Positions 50,062 to 60,466 of a stretch of 64,000 bases of DNA are shown piece by piece. Position 1 is the first letter of the stretch. Each line of letters opens with the position of its first letter. Position numbers and translations under genes: made by a program. The notes under the pieces are model-generated. The model did no database searches and was not told the origin of the DNA. It saw only the letters and a program-made list of their open reading frames with translations. Origin of the DNA: Apteryx mantelli. Taxonomy: Eukaryota; Chordata; Aves; Apterygiformes; Apterygidae. The stretch covers positions 65,656,501 to 65,720,500 of the forward strand of contig NC_089980.1 of the NCBI RefSeq assembly GCF_036417845.1. The letters are read 5' to 3'.

Positions 50062-50097
50062 ATGGTGACCACCTCCTCCGCCTTCCCCTCCCCTTAG
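50062..50097 (+). CDS. Upstream ORF 1 in the putative UST 5'UTR (11 codons)
   Basis: The ORF runs from an ATG in context GGGATGG to a TAG at 50095-50097. It would only be translated if transcription starts upstream of 50,062, which I cannot establish. The peptide is a short Thr/Ser/Pro-rich string with no recognisable feature. Any role would be in damping UST translation. Confidence 0.3.
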   Translation: MVTTSSAFPSP

Positions 50098-50110
50098 CGC
50101 CGCTCCGCAG

Positions 50111-50131
50111 CCGCCGCCGCCGCCGCCGCCG
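50111..50131 (+). repeat. (CCG)7 triplet repeat in the UST 5'UTR region
   Basis: Seven uninterrupted CCG units lie about 170 bases before the UST start codon. Shorter (GGC)n and (CGG)4 runs occur at about 50,021 and just before the start codon (50,279-50,290). CGG/CCG tracts in first exons are prone to length variation. Confidence 0.85.
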
Positions 50132-50171
50132 CGCCGGGGACTCGCCTGCAGCGGGGCCGGGGCGGGCGGCG

Positions 50172-50195
50172 ATGTGGACGGGACGGGTCCCCTGA
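50172..50195 (+). CDS. Upstream ORF 2 in the putative UST 5'UTR (7 codons)
   Basis: A minimal ORF starts at GGCGATGT and stops at TGA (50193-50195). It lies 107 bases before the UST start codon, far enough for reinitiation downstream. It is very probably in the 5'UTR but is of unproven significance. Confidence 0.35.
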   Translation: MWTGRVP

Positions 50196-50242
50196 GCGCC
50201 GGGAAGTTTCCCCGCCGCGGGCAGCCGGAGCCGAGCAGGCGG

Positions 50243-50305
50243 ATGGAGGATGCGCTCTGCCCGGCGGGCTGTGTGACCCGGCGGCGGCGGCGAAGGGGAG
50301 GATGA
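50243..50305 (+). CDS. Upstream ORF 3 (20 codons), stop overlaps the UST start codon as ATGA
   Basis: An ATG at 50243 (G at +4, C at -3, so intermediate context) opens a 20-codon frame, MEDALCPAGCVTRRRRRRGG, ending in TGA at 50303-50305. The UST ATG occupies 50302-50304, so the stop and start codons overlap by two bases within ATGA. Ribosomes initiating at this ATG would terminate exactly on the main start. UST translation would then need leaky scanning or a very local termination-reinitiation event. The arrangement is directly readable from the sequence; a regulatory role is inference. Confidence 0.5.
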   Translation: MEDALCPAGCVTRRRRRRGG

Positions 50306-50560
50306 AGAAGAAGCAGCAGCCCGGCGGCGGCGCTGGGGACTGCCCGGCGCCCCGGCCGCCCGCGGCCCCGCCGGCGGGAGGGGGCCCGGGCCAGGGCGGG
50401 GGCTGGAAGCGGCGGCGGCGCTTCTCGCTGCTGCCGCTGCTCTCGGTGCGCGACTACGGCTTCTGCATGGCCGCCCTGCTGCTCTTCTGCCTGGGCTCCC
50501 TCTTCTACCAGCTCAACGGCGGGCCGCCGCACTTTCTGCTGGACCTGCGGCACTATCTGG
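50302..50560 (+). CDS. UST: Uronyl 2-sulfotransferase, coding exon 1 (partial gene, N-terminus only)
   Basis: UST is a Golgi type II membrane enzyme that transfers sulfate from PAPS to the 2-O position of uronic acid, mainly iduronate, in dermatan and chondroitin sulfate. The exon encodes 86 residues plus the first base of a Gly codon. It opens with MKKKQQPGGG, followed by a Pro/Gly-rich tail and a basic cluster WKRRRR (35-40). Next come a hydrophobic anchor at about 53-70 (core GFCMAALLLFCLGSLFY) and a lumenal stretch including GGPPHFLLDLRHYL. I recognise the MKKKQQ start, the RDYGFCM block, the FCLGSL block and the GGPPxFLLDLRxYLG end from vertebrate UST. The start codon has A at -3. The exon ends in phase 1 at a GTAAGG donor (50561). 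The PAPS-binding sulfotransferase domain is on later exons not found here. The tail is Pro/Gly-richer than I recall for mammals. Identity is secure; the exact start is very likely. Confidence 0.94.
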
Positions 50561-51887
50561 GTAAGGGCGGCGCGGCGCGGCGGCGACTTGTTGCGGCGCC
50601 TCCTCGCCCCCGCTGCGGGGCGGCTGCGGGGTGGCCGCCCGCTGCCGTGAGGGGCTCCCCGCGGTTCCTGTTTCGCTTCCCCCCCAGCCCGTTTTTTAAG
50701 AATTACTGGGCTTTCGCGGAGGCTTGCGGCGAGGGGGCTCCGGCCTCCCCGTCCGCACGTTTCCGCGGTGCCAGGGGGAGCCGGAGGCGGCCCGGGCTCA
50801 GTCGGGCATCGGCAGCCCGCGGGAGCGGGGAGGCCGCGCTGGGGGGGACCGTGCCCCGGGGAGAGGGGTGGTGGGAGCGAGTCTCCTCAGGAGTTAATTC
50901 TGGCGTAAGGTAGAGTTCCCTTCAGGCTCTCCCTTAAATCCGAAACAGATTTATGGCCAGGGATGTCTCTTTGTTTGCCTGCTGATCGTACGCGGAGCTC
51001 GGTTTACGAGTTGCGTCTTGCTGTCAGTCCAGGTCTGAGTTTGGAAGTCAAGGCGAAAGCTGCGCTTACTGCCCGCAGGTTACAAAACGTGGAAGTTCAG
51101 GCATAACAAGTTGTATCTGCACTTCTGGACTACGTTCAAACGTGCGTAGCCGTGCTGCTGTAGGCAGTAGGAGGAAAGGGGGATTACAAATGGCACTACT
51201 GTCCTCTCTGTTCGTGACAGAAGATGCAGTTGTAAAATATATACATATCTCTATACATATAATACATATATATAACGTACTTTGTGAACAAGGTGTCCAT
51301 TAATGTGCCACTGGTTTGCTTCTTGAGAGAAGTGCGTCCTAGCGGGGGCCGAGCAGCGATGCTCGAATGCTTGAGTTCACTGTGGTGCTTTGCTACAGCC
51401 TGCGTGACCTTGAGCGAGGTGCCCAGGCGGGCATCCAGAGGGAGCAGCAGGCATGTGCGGTGCTCAGTAGCTCGTGGTCCTTGTCCTCAAGTTATGGACC
51501 TCCCTAGAGGCAGTCCCACATCCACTAGGTTGCACGTGGTTTTTCTTTGTGTCTCGTTTCCACACTGGTAAACGCTATTTCCCTACTGAACAAGGAAGTG
51601 ACAAAAAACAGAGTATATAAGTACCTCAGCTTGGCAGGACTAACTCAAATAGGGAACAAAAACTAAGGGTTTTTCCATACGGGAGGATTACTGCAGAACA
51701 ACTTGAGTTTTTATCACTTTAGCTACTCTGTGTCATTTGCCCATGAAGACAAGCATTTAGTATTATGCACTGTAGAAGGACAATCCAGAAGAGGTGGTGT
51801 TAAGTTGCAAACTAAAATGCAGTATTTGAAGAAAAATAAGCTGAAAACCCAAGTCTGTGTGTATTTTATGAACATTTTGGGAATATG

Positions 51888-51891
<4 letters not shown>

Positions 51892-51932
<41 letters not shown>
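51892..51932 (+). repeat. (TG)20 microsatellite
   Basis: This is an uninterrupted TG dinucleotide run of about 20 units inside UST intron 1, roughly 1.3 kb after exon 1. It is the longest perfect microsatellite in the window and is likely length-polymorphic. Confidence 0.97.
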
Positions 51933-51938
<6 letters not shown>

Positions 51939-52071
51939 TGCTTTTCTTTAAAGGAAAACAATCCTATGTCTTCAGCTAATTGATGAGATAGTATGGAGAA
52001 GACAGAGCCGGGTTGTTCCGAGAGATGCATAGCAATACGACAAGAGGCAAGAGACACAAGCAAAAAGGGAA

Positions 52072-52255
52072 ATTCCAATGAGATATTAGGGAAAAAAAAT
52101 TCAACATGAGGATGGTTAAACATTGGAATAGGCTGCTCAGAGAGGTTTGAATATCCTTGCAGATATTCAGAACTCAGCTGGACAAGGTCCTCTGCAACCC
52201 GATTTAATTTGTCTCTGCTTTGTGGGGGGCTTTCAGAATTCTTTGATTCTAGTGT
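52072..52255 (+). mobile_element. CR1 LINE 3' tail in UST intron 1
   Basis: The element begins near GATATTAGGGAAAAAAAATTC and contains AAACATTGGAATAGGCTGC, CAGAGAGGTTTGAATATCC and AGCTGGACAAGGTCC. It finishes near TTTGATTCTAGTG. The order and spacing match the CR1 3' untranslated end, plus orientation, heavily 5'-truncated. Confidence 0.88.
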
Positions 52256-53007
52256 AGATGGAGAAAAACGTATATGAAAATTCTAGTGAGAACAGGAGAA
52301 AAAGAAACTCTTCGAATATTGCTTCCCAAAAACAACAGTGTATTGCATTTTTGGCTTCTATTTTACTGACTTATTTTTCTCTTCCTTTCATGTTACAATT
52401 ATGAAGAAATTCCTCTGTTGAAGAGAACATTGACAAATTTTCCACTGAGGTGGAAGTAGGTTTTGCTTACAATTGATTGACTTTTTAACTGGGTCAAGCA
52501 CGTATCTCTCTTTTCTAAAAGCAAGGTTGATGCCAATTTTTTATTTTTAATTTTCATCAAGGATGGATGTTGCTTGGCTAATCTAGGAATAGAGTCTGAG
52601 AAATACTGGCTTACATAGCTTCCCAGTTTGTGGTCTTTTGACTGCTTTTGAGGGATCCTGGAAATAAACTAGGATCTACTGTTTTAACACTAGTAGCCAG
52701 TAATTGTCTCTCTGCTGGAAATCTTGTGAGGCCTGCAAATCAAACACCTGGAAAGCCACTGGATCTAGGTGATTGGGTCACCAATTGGATCATTTGGATT
52801 GGATCATTTTTGTGAGGTGCTCAGCAAGTTCAGCAGAGCCTTACTGTATGCGTCTAAACGTCATGAGCTCATGAGGAAGGAGTGCCATATTCTTTGAAAA
52901 TGGATTCTGAACACCGGCATCCCTCAGTAGATAGAGAGCTATTAATATGCACCCATTAAAGAACTTCTGCACTTTGCATACCAGTTAGTATAGGAATTTC
53001 CTCTTTG

Positions 53008-53115
53008 TGCCTGGGTCACCTGGGATGCTGAGAAGGCAAGGACTTGTCTAACATCCTGCAACAGGCTGGTGGCTGAGTGGGAAGCAGAGTCCTTGTGGCT
53101 CAAGTCCAAGTTGTG
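53008..53115 (-). repeat. MIR/CORE-SINE-like fragment in UST intron 1
   Basis: Blocks AAGGACTTGTCTAACATCC, CTGCAACAGGCTGGTGGC, GAGTGGGAAGCAGAGTCC and CTCAAGTCC follow the order of the reverse complement of a tRNA-derived CORE-SINE (ACTTGCCCAAGGTC, CAG-GGTGGCAGAG, CTGGGA--GAACCC). It is decayed; the family name is tentative. Confidence 0.35.
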
Positions 53116-54704
53116 TGATCTCCCCAGTGAGCAACCTGTGCTGCTACCTCTACAAACGAATGGAACATATTTTGCCTCACTGCAGTGGTACATATTTGTA
53201 TGTTACTTTCTAAAAGTTATTTTACACTTTCTTGGTGTACAGGATCACTTGGACTGTCAAAGGTGATCCATATGGTTGACACTGTTAAAGAGTTTTTGTA
53301 CGAAGTGCAGGTTTTGCGAGAATGGTGGCATATTCTGTGGGCTATCCAGCCGGCAAGGTTTGCAAATGGTACCCCTGTAAACATCTCATTTTAAAAGTGA
53401 ATTAAAGTGATCTAAACCTGAAAGAGTTTTCATGTTTGCATTAGAATGAATGGTCACAGTTGGTTACTTAAGCACCTGAACAGCTATGTAACCAAGTAGT
53501 CTCACTCTCTTCCAGGGAACTAACACAAGTGTTTGGAGGAGTAGGTATTGGGCATCCTATACTGCTAATGACCGAAGCCCTACATATGTGAATGTGTGTT
53601 TTATCTGACAGATTGACAAGTCAAGTTTCATGATATTAAAAAATATTAAACATTTTTTCCCCTGAAGCCACAGATCCAGTGAACAGGCAGCTCTTTCCTT
53701 CCAGCCATTCCAAGCCACAATTTATGGTGTGAAAATTTAAATCCCCAAACAGAAGGAAACAGTTAGTTTGCAAATCATGGTTCCAGTGTGTGATTTTTGC
53801 AGCCACCCTTTGCATTTAAAGCTACAAGAACCAAAAAAAGAACAGATCAAAGGTAAAATTGATTTCTCTGTTTAATTACTTTGCAGCCTTCATGAGGTGG
53901 GGGGTCTTCTTGTCTGGCTTTATTTTTATTTGCATTCAAGTTTCATTGCATTGTTCACGGTTAGTTATGTTACTCTGAAGGGAATACTTGGATGTTTTTA
54001 CCTCAGAACTTGAAAGAATGTTCGTTAGTAACAACACCAAAACTTCAATAGAAATCAGGAGAGAAATCACATCTGCATCAGGCGGGTGGGTGCATAAAAA
54101 AATGTAGGCAGTGAGAAAGCAATGGAGTTGAATAGCTTTCATTTTGTTCTTAGACCTGCATCACACACTGTGGAGGAGGAGGAATAAGTTTATTTTCAAA
54201 GGAATTAACAGTGAAGATTTGCTAGTTAAAGCAAATCTTTTTTTGCTTTGCCTAAAACTTTTCTTTTTGAAGGGGAACAAAGATGACTGTATTTTCAGAA
54301 TATTTAGATTATTAGTAATTTTTTTTTCCTGGACCAGCTTCTGTGGTTTCTTGTCCATGAATCTCTTGTTTTGTCCCGTTGCCACACAGATTGGGGAGAA
54401 TCTTTTGGAAAAAAGTTGTGGCAGCTTGCAGGAGAAGAAGTACCTACATGCAGTATTTCCCCTTTTCCATTGCCATCTTTTCCCTTTTGCAAAATAGGAG
54501 TATGGGAAGAGAAATGGGAGGAGATCAGTAGATACGAGACTGTGCTAAGCATTGTGTTTTATCCTGTACTGACTTCAAGTTCATATTAGTTCAGTGGAAA
54601 GGTCTGTGGAAAGCCGTTGGTTTCTGCTGTCCATTCTGGCTATGGTTCACAAGAACGTGGCTCAAAATCTGCACTGTTGTAATGCCTTTAGGATAGTTCT
54701 AGAG

Positions 54705-54882
54705 CACTGGTTTTCAGTGTGTAATCCTTGGGGTCATGGGCATTTGTGGGTTATGTCTAAAGAATCTGTGAAAACTAGTAAAATAAGCCTGTTTCCAGTA
54801 GGCTTAAATTTGCTATATGGGAGTGCATACCAGTCCTGGACAATCTATGGGGTCCAAAAAATAAGAAAGTTTAAGATTTGCC
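54705..54882 (+). mobile_element. Possible hAT-like non-autonomous DNA transposon remnant
   Basis: The left edge, CACTGGTTTTCAGTGTGTAA, resembles the CAGTGGTTCTCAA-type terminus of Charlie/hAT elements. Interior text such as GGGGTCATGGGC, TTATGTCTAAAGAATCTGTG and GGGGTCCAAAAAATAAGAAAG fits a family I recall from amniote genomes. The right terminus is poorly preserved. It overlaps the 142-codon open frame 54594-55022, which is therefore probably not a gene. Confidence 0.35.
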
Positions 54883-55658
54883 AATTTTCAGTAATAAACT
54901 GGAGAATTGGGACTTACACAACATCTATGAGGTTTTACTTGCTAATTCTGCCAAGGTGGTACTGGCACCCTAATCAAAAATCAACTTCAACAGTTGAAGG
55001 AAGTGAGAAAGATCTCCTATAAGATGTATAAGACAGAACTCATGAATCTTGTCCAGTCCTGTGGGTTTAGGGGAGGGCACCAGCGACTCCATTCCCCTGA
55101 GACTGCTGTATTTTTAAGTTACCTTTTTTTTCCCTGCTTTAGCTTATGAAATATACCTGCTTCAAAATACGGAAATGAGTATTTCCAAGGGTTGGTAGCA
55201 ACCCTCTAATAGCCAATAAAAAATAAATCTTTTGATCTTCAGTATTTGCAGTGCAAACTTTTTTGTGGCATTGTTCATGTCAATTAAGCCATTTCCCTGT
55301 TGAACTCCCCAGGAGATGGCCAACAAGTACGCAGCTGATGTCAAGGGTTTGATTGCTTGTGGAAGCTGCCTGTCCTGTGCACTTCCTGATGTGAGACAAA
55401 AGCCTGAAGTGACTGGTTGTGCTCTAAATTGCTCCCTAGACTCACTCTTCATTTCATTGGAAGCTCTTGAGTAGTTTGGCCAGGAGATGTACTCAGTAGG
55501 CTGAAAGTTGTCACAACAACAGTTACGTTTATCTTGGGCACATGAGGGAATATAACCATAATTTTGTCAAATGGAAGAAGGAGAAAGAAATTTTGGTTGA
55601 ATTTTTAGAGATGCTGTAACAAAACTCTTCAAAATATTTTAAACTAAACCCAAGCAAA

Positions 55659-55672
55659 TTTTTTTTTTTTTT
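55659..55672 (+). repeat. T14 tract in UST intron 1
   Basis: Homopolymer run of 14 T, flanked by AGCAAA on the left and, a few bases on, by AATTTGCT on the right, so it sits in the middle of a short inverted repeat. Confidence 0.85.
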
Positions 55673-55856
55673 GAGGTAGGATGAATTTGCTTTATTACAG
55701 TAGGGTTTTTTTCTGAAGTGTCTTTCTCTTTCCTGTTATCATCTTAAAAGAGGAGCAGAAAGGGAAAACCAACTATCCAAGGGAAACAATAAAAGTGACT
55801 GACAGTGTGTGGTATGCTTTTATGCCTGAACTATAGGAGGGGAAAAAAACAGCAAC

Positions 55857-55871
55857 TTTTTTTTTTTTTTT
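55857..55871 (+). repeat. T15 tract in UST intron 1
   Basis: Homopolymer run of 15 T, about 185 bases after the T14 tract at 55659. Confidence 0.9.
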
Positions 55872-58800
55872 GCTTTTCTTGTAATATTGCATTTATATTG
55901 AAAAGGATGGAAAGTGCAGCAAGTTTTTTTAAACAATAAAAGCACCTAGAATGCTTCATCATAGGTAAATAGTGTGCTGCTTTATTCTGGCCAAAGGTAG
56001 CATGGCCAGAAAGAGTTGTCACATCCAGTTTTGTTCTGCACGTGGATCCTGAATATGATTTTTTACAAACTTTCCATCTTTGAAGGCCCTTCAGGTGTGT
56101 GTGAAACAGAGTCTGGTCTAAGGATGTTTAATATACAGTATTACACAGTATCTATTTCTTAAAGGAGTATGTACCAAGGCTCTGGTTACCTTCTTACTGG
56201 CTTTTTTTCCCCTTCATTTTCAAGAATTCATAGTATTCTCAAAATAGTTCTTCAGTACTTTAAAGTATTTTGATTTTTGGTTGGCTTGTCAGTGGATTGT
56301 TTAAGAATACATTGCACTCAAGATTTACTACATTTTTAAATTCATTAACATTGCAGGGAACTGAAAGTTCAGTTGAGAAGCTTTTCTTTACAGCCTTGAA
56401 AAGAGATAGTCTGAATCAAAATGACAAGTCTGTAGCTATATCTTTCTTAATTGACTTTTCTGTCCTCTTTTGACTACCTTGTTTTGGTATTGAAAATGTG
56501 CTAGGTATTTTCTTTTGAAGTAGGATGTGTTTGGAGCCTAACCTACCTTACCAAGCTGTCAGGTTTTAAATGAGCTTGTCTGGAAAACAAGAAAGTGTAG
56601 CTCATCTCAAAGAGACTTTCCTGAAAAGCCTGCATGACTTGCTTATCATTCACAAATTGTCCAGTTGTAAGAGTAACCATGCTCTACCTATTGCAGCATG
56701 CTGTCAAAGGAAACCTCAAGGAGAAACGGAATGCCTCTGTTTTTATGACTGACTCAAGGCTTTTCCTTTCAGAAAGGCTCGTTACTGGACTACGCTATCC
56801 TCACTGGCCCTGTAACACCATATACGGTGAAGTGATAACAGAAAATATTTAAGACTGCGTGAATGTGTCTTGATGACATTCTAAATATATTTGGAAAATC
56901 GGACAGTATTTATTCAGGGATCTATTGTCTGCTTTTGAAACCAAACTCCAGCTTAGGTATCAGGCACTGTATATGTGCACCTATGTACATTTTTCTGTGT
57001 TTCATATTGTTGACTTTATCTGTGACTTTGAAGGGATTAATTCACTTTCCAACATGAGGGAGTATTATTATAGCTTTTCCAAAATTGTGCTTGGTTTTAT
57101 ATTAGTATCGGATTATATGGTAGGGTGGTATATGCACCTGTAAGAGGAACAGTCTACTGGTTAAATGGGATGCTACACTTGGACTTGGGGAAATGAGGGA
57201 GGCTTCAGTTCCCTGCTCTGACAGAGCTCGGGTGACTTGGAAGTTGTGTGTTATTTCTCTCTTCATTTAATACTCTTTTGCCCGAAGGACATTTTGAAGA
57301 TAAATATGTAGTAGAGAATGATATTCTCAGATTTTAAAGTGATGATAGCCATAGAAATACTTAAAGGAAAAAGATATTAGTGATAAATCCTCTTGTCACT
57401 GAGGGATTTTGACCGTATCAAAAGAGATGAGGCAGACAGTGAGTGTTAGAGTGGAGCTGCTGTGTAGGCTGAGGCAAAGTCAGCGCTCCTGCTACTTCAC
57501 TTTTCTTTTAAAGCTATCGCTAGAGTTCGTTAACTCTGTGGTCTCTGTGCAGTTCTACTTCAGAAGTTACTGCTATAACTGAGCTCCAGAGTCTGATCAA
57601 AGGGCATCAGTTTCTAACAGGTTTGCATATATGTTCTCATATCGAAGATTTCAATACAGGAGAATGTAAGCGGGTCACTTACTTCTTGTTTCTAGTGGCA
57701 CTGCTTAGACTGCATTTGCAAAAACAGGTGAAAAATACAATTTCTTGAAGTCTCTTTCACCTCAAGTGAATGGGGCAAGCACTTCAGGCTCTGTCAGAGA
57801 ATATTCAGCCAAAACAAATTCTGGCTGTCACAGGAGAAGAAGTGATTGATGGACTTGTTCTCATATTTTCATATGAAATTAGGCAGGAGGAAAATTGCTT
57901 TAACTTAGGGCTTGACAAAGAACAATAAGTGTTAAAGGTGGCCAGAAAGGGAAGCTTGCCAGCATAAGTAACTCATACAGAAGTTTCAACACACAAAACC
58001 CTATGGGGAAAATAAAACCTGTCTGATTTCTTTTTTTTAACTCTAGTAAATGATCTGAGATTCCTCCTGTGCTACCTGTGCTAGCTCTGTTGCACTGATT
58101 CCTGATAAAAATAACACTTTATTTTGAAATTCATAGCTCATGACTGTGAATTCCAGAATCAGTCGTGAGAGTTAAGTGGAAGAAAGGACATCAGTTTTTC
58201 ATTTGTTATTTAAATATGTCTCCATTGTCAAAATTTGTATAACATATGATGAAGATAAAATGGAGCGACTTGATTTTGGGTGGAAAAACTCTGTAACAGA
58301 TCAAATAAAACAAGATCCAAAGACAGAAAAGCTTGAAAGAGGAAAAAAACACAACTGGGTTAAAAGAAAGTGAACAACTCATTTATTTTTCCTATCTATT
58401 ACACTTTTCTGGTATTCTGTTCTCCCTCTTGTTTCCATCTGGGACTTGGTTCTTTCTCTCTTCTTGTGATCCCATTGTTAATCACAAGAGAGGGTTTCTA
58501 ATCACTTTCATGTCAAACGAGAAACTGGGAGTACTGAAATCTCTTGAGTGCTTTTTGAGAGATATTCACCCCAGGTCTTCAGACTTAAAGTTTTGGCACT
58601 TAAGAACCCCAAAGAAGGACTCTGTATTTCTTATCTTATCATTCTTATCTATGTTAATGTCTTACTCCTGTGACCCCAAGAATGCCAGTGGATATTTTGA
58701 TCTAGTAGCTGTTCCTCTATGCAAAGATAATTTTGCAGATGAGTTGTAAGAGTTTACTACTTCATTTTGGACTGGGGAAAAAAGTCTATTTATAGGTTTT

Positions 58801-59074
58801 TTGGAAGTTCTGACTTTGCACCTGCTGATGACCCCCTGCGAGTGCTGTTTTGTATTGCAGCATGGTGTGTATCTCCACTTTTATGAAGTACAGCCAGATG
58901 AGTGAATAGCTGTGCTGTATGTTTGTGTGGGTTTGTATGAACACACTTAAGAAAATAAACTACCACACTGTTATTCAGGATAGATAATTTTTAAGGACCA
59001 GTTCTAATTTTATTGTCTACAATGCAGTTCTAATTTACAGCTGGTTCTAATTTTATGGCTTTTACTGAAAAATT

Positions 59075-59100
59075 GGGAGGGTGGGGGGAGGGGAGAGGGG
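59075..59100 (+). other. G-run tract with G-quadruplex potential
   Basis: Five separated runs of three or more G occur within 26 bases (GGGAGGGTGGGGGGAGGGG then AGAGGGG), on the UST sense strand about 8.5 kb into intron 1. The spacing of single-base linkers suits a stable parallel quadruplex. Confidence 0.7.
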
Positions 59101-59600
59101 AGGTTCCCTCCAGCCCCCAGTTTTGTATTATTTTACTTTGGAAGTAAAGATGAAGAGCCAGGAATTACAAGGGTCAAGAGTAAATGGTCATTCTTACGAC
59201 AGGGGCAAGAAAGGGCTGAGAATCCCTTAGAAATTAATGAGAATTAAGTGCCTCTTTGGATTTTGGTGTAAGGCTGAGACTTGTATCCAAAACTTCATAT
59301 ACTCAGCAAGGTATCTGCTCTAAGCTGGTTATCTAGGTTTCCCCTCTTCTCAATGAGGAGAGAGAGCCGCCCCACTTCATTACGACTAATGATAGATGTC
59401 TAATGCAAGTAGGATCAATCTTTTTCAGAGATGCCAATTGTCTGTTGCCTGTTGCCATTAACTTGAAAGGGAGCACAGGGCTTGAGTACCCTGCTGCTGC
59501 CTTAACCTCTGCCTTCTTCCCCTGGCCACTGGAGTTGCTTGTTCATAAGACCTGATCTGACCAGTGCAGCAATGACTCAAAAGCAGAAGCTAAAATCTTT

Positions 59601-59631
59601 ATTTTTTTTTTTAATATATATATATATTTTT
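59601..59631 (+). repeat. T tract plus (AT)7
   Basis: A run of T is followed by AATATATATATATAT and more T. Simple sequence in UST intron 1. Confidence 0.9.
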
Positions 59632-60450
59632 AACTTTCAAGAGAAAGCTGTGGAAAATGTTGACGCATGACTTTTCATCAAGGAAAATTTCCCCAACATT
59701 ATTGGTGAGCAGGCAAGTAGATTTTCAAACATAACTTATGTTTATATAATGAGGCATTTGTTTTTCTTTGTTTCAGAATCTGGGTTAGAGGATGTTTTGA
59801 GAATGGAGGGGTGGATAGGAAGTGGAGAGCAATTATTTGACTGAAATTTATTTTACCCCCTTGCCCTTTAGAGCTGCAGTGGGGGGAGCAGACCCTGTTG
59901 TGTGAAAAATAGATGTGTGTGGTTTTGTAAGAGTGAAAGCACAATGATTCAGTTTATACTATGGTTTCTTAGTACTAATGCTTTAGAAATAGACATTTGC
60001 GTGTTTGCCAGAGTTTTCCTCTTATCACACTTAATGCTCAGGGTAGAAGTCGTCATGAGACTGGGATGGAGATTTTGGAGCCCTTGGGGGTTTGAGTAAA
60101 GAAGCAGTGCAACTTGGCTATACCAAAGAAGTATGTTTCAGTGCCCCTGAGGGTGTTCATTTTAAAAACCTCTACTGATTAAGTGGATGGTTGGTTCAGT
60201 TCAGTATAGCTGTTCCAGAGAGGATGCCAACATAACCTTGTACTTGTACAACAGGGTCACCAAACTGCTAAGAAATGGTAAATCTTTGAGAATAGAGGAC
60301 AGCAGCCAGATCAAAAGCTACTAATCAAAGGGATTTGACTCATGGTTTCCAATTTTTTCTCAGTTTGGAAATCACTGAACATCTTTCAGGGCAGCGGCGC
60401 TCCTTATCTAATGAATTTAAAGCTTCTAACAATTGGCTTGGTATTCTTGA

Positions 60451-60466
60451 TTTTTTTTTTTTTTTT
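60451..60466 (+). repeat. T16 tract in UST intron 1
   Basis: Homopolymer run of 16 T with no recognisable element attached. Confidence 0.9.

Larger units (their letters stand above)
49275..50900. promoter_or_regulatory. UST: CpG island spanning UST promoter, 5'UTR and exon 1
   Basis: Composition changes sharply from AT-rich to very GC-rich and CpG-dense near 49,275 and returns to background near 50,900. No TATA box is evident close to the start codon. Candidate promoter elements are a GC box at 49786-49794 and an inverted CCAAT box at 49963-49967. Repeated GGGCC/GCCGG blocks lie at about 49,878-49,918, and purine-rich GAGAG sequence follows at about 50,000-50,045. A transcription start a few tens of bases after the CCAAT box would give a 5'UTR of roughly 230-300 bases; this position is inferred, not seen. 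The lack of stop codons in this island produces long spurious open frames on both strands. Confidence 0.88.

Noticed and set aside
49291-50097. 268-codon plus-strand open frame upstream of UST
   Set aside because: Same GC-rich artefact. It has no recognisable domain, it spans the palindrome and promoter elements, and the genuine UST start with known protein similarity lies downstream in another frame.
49564-50553. 329-codon minus-strand open frame antisense to UST exon 1
   Set aside because: It lies wholly in the CpG island, is composed almost entirely of Pro/Arg/Ala/Gly, and overlaps long frames in other phases. This is the expected result of very low stop-codon density, not an antisense gene.
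54594-55022. 142-codon plus-strand frame in UST intron 1
   Set aside because: Its middle overlaps text that resembles a decayed hAT-like repeat, and the peptide is not recognisable.
58333-58749. 138-codon plus-strand frame in UST intron 1
   Set aside because: It is hydrophobic and irregular, with no family match. A chance frame of this length is plausible among the many frames in 64 kb.
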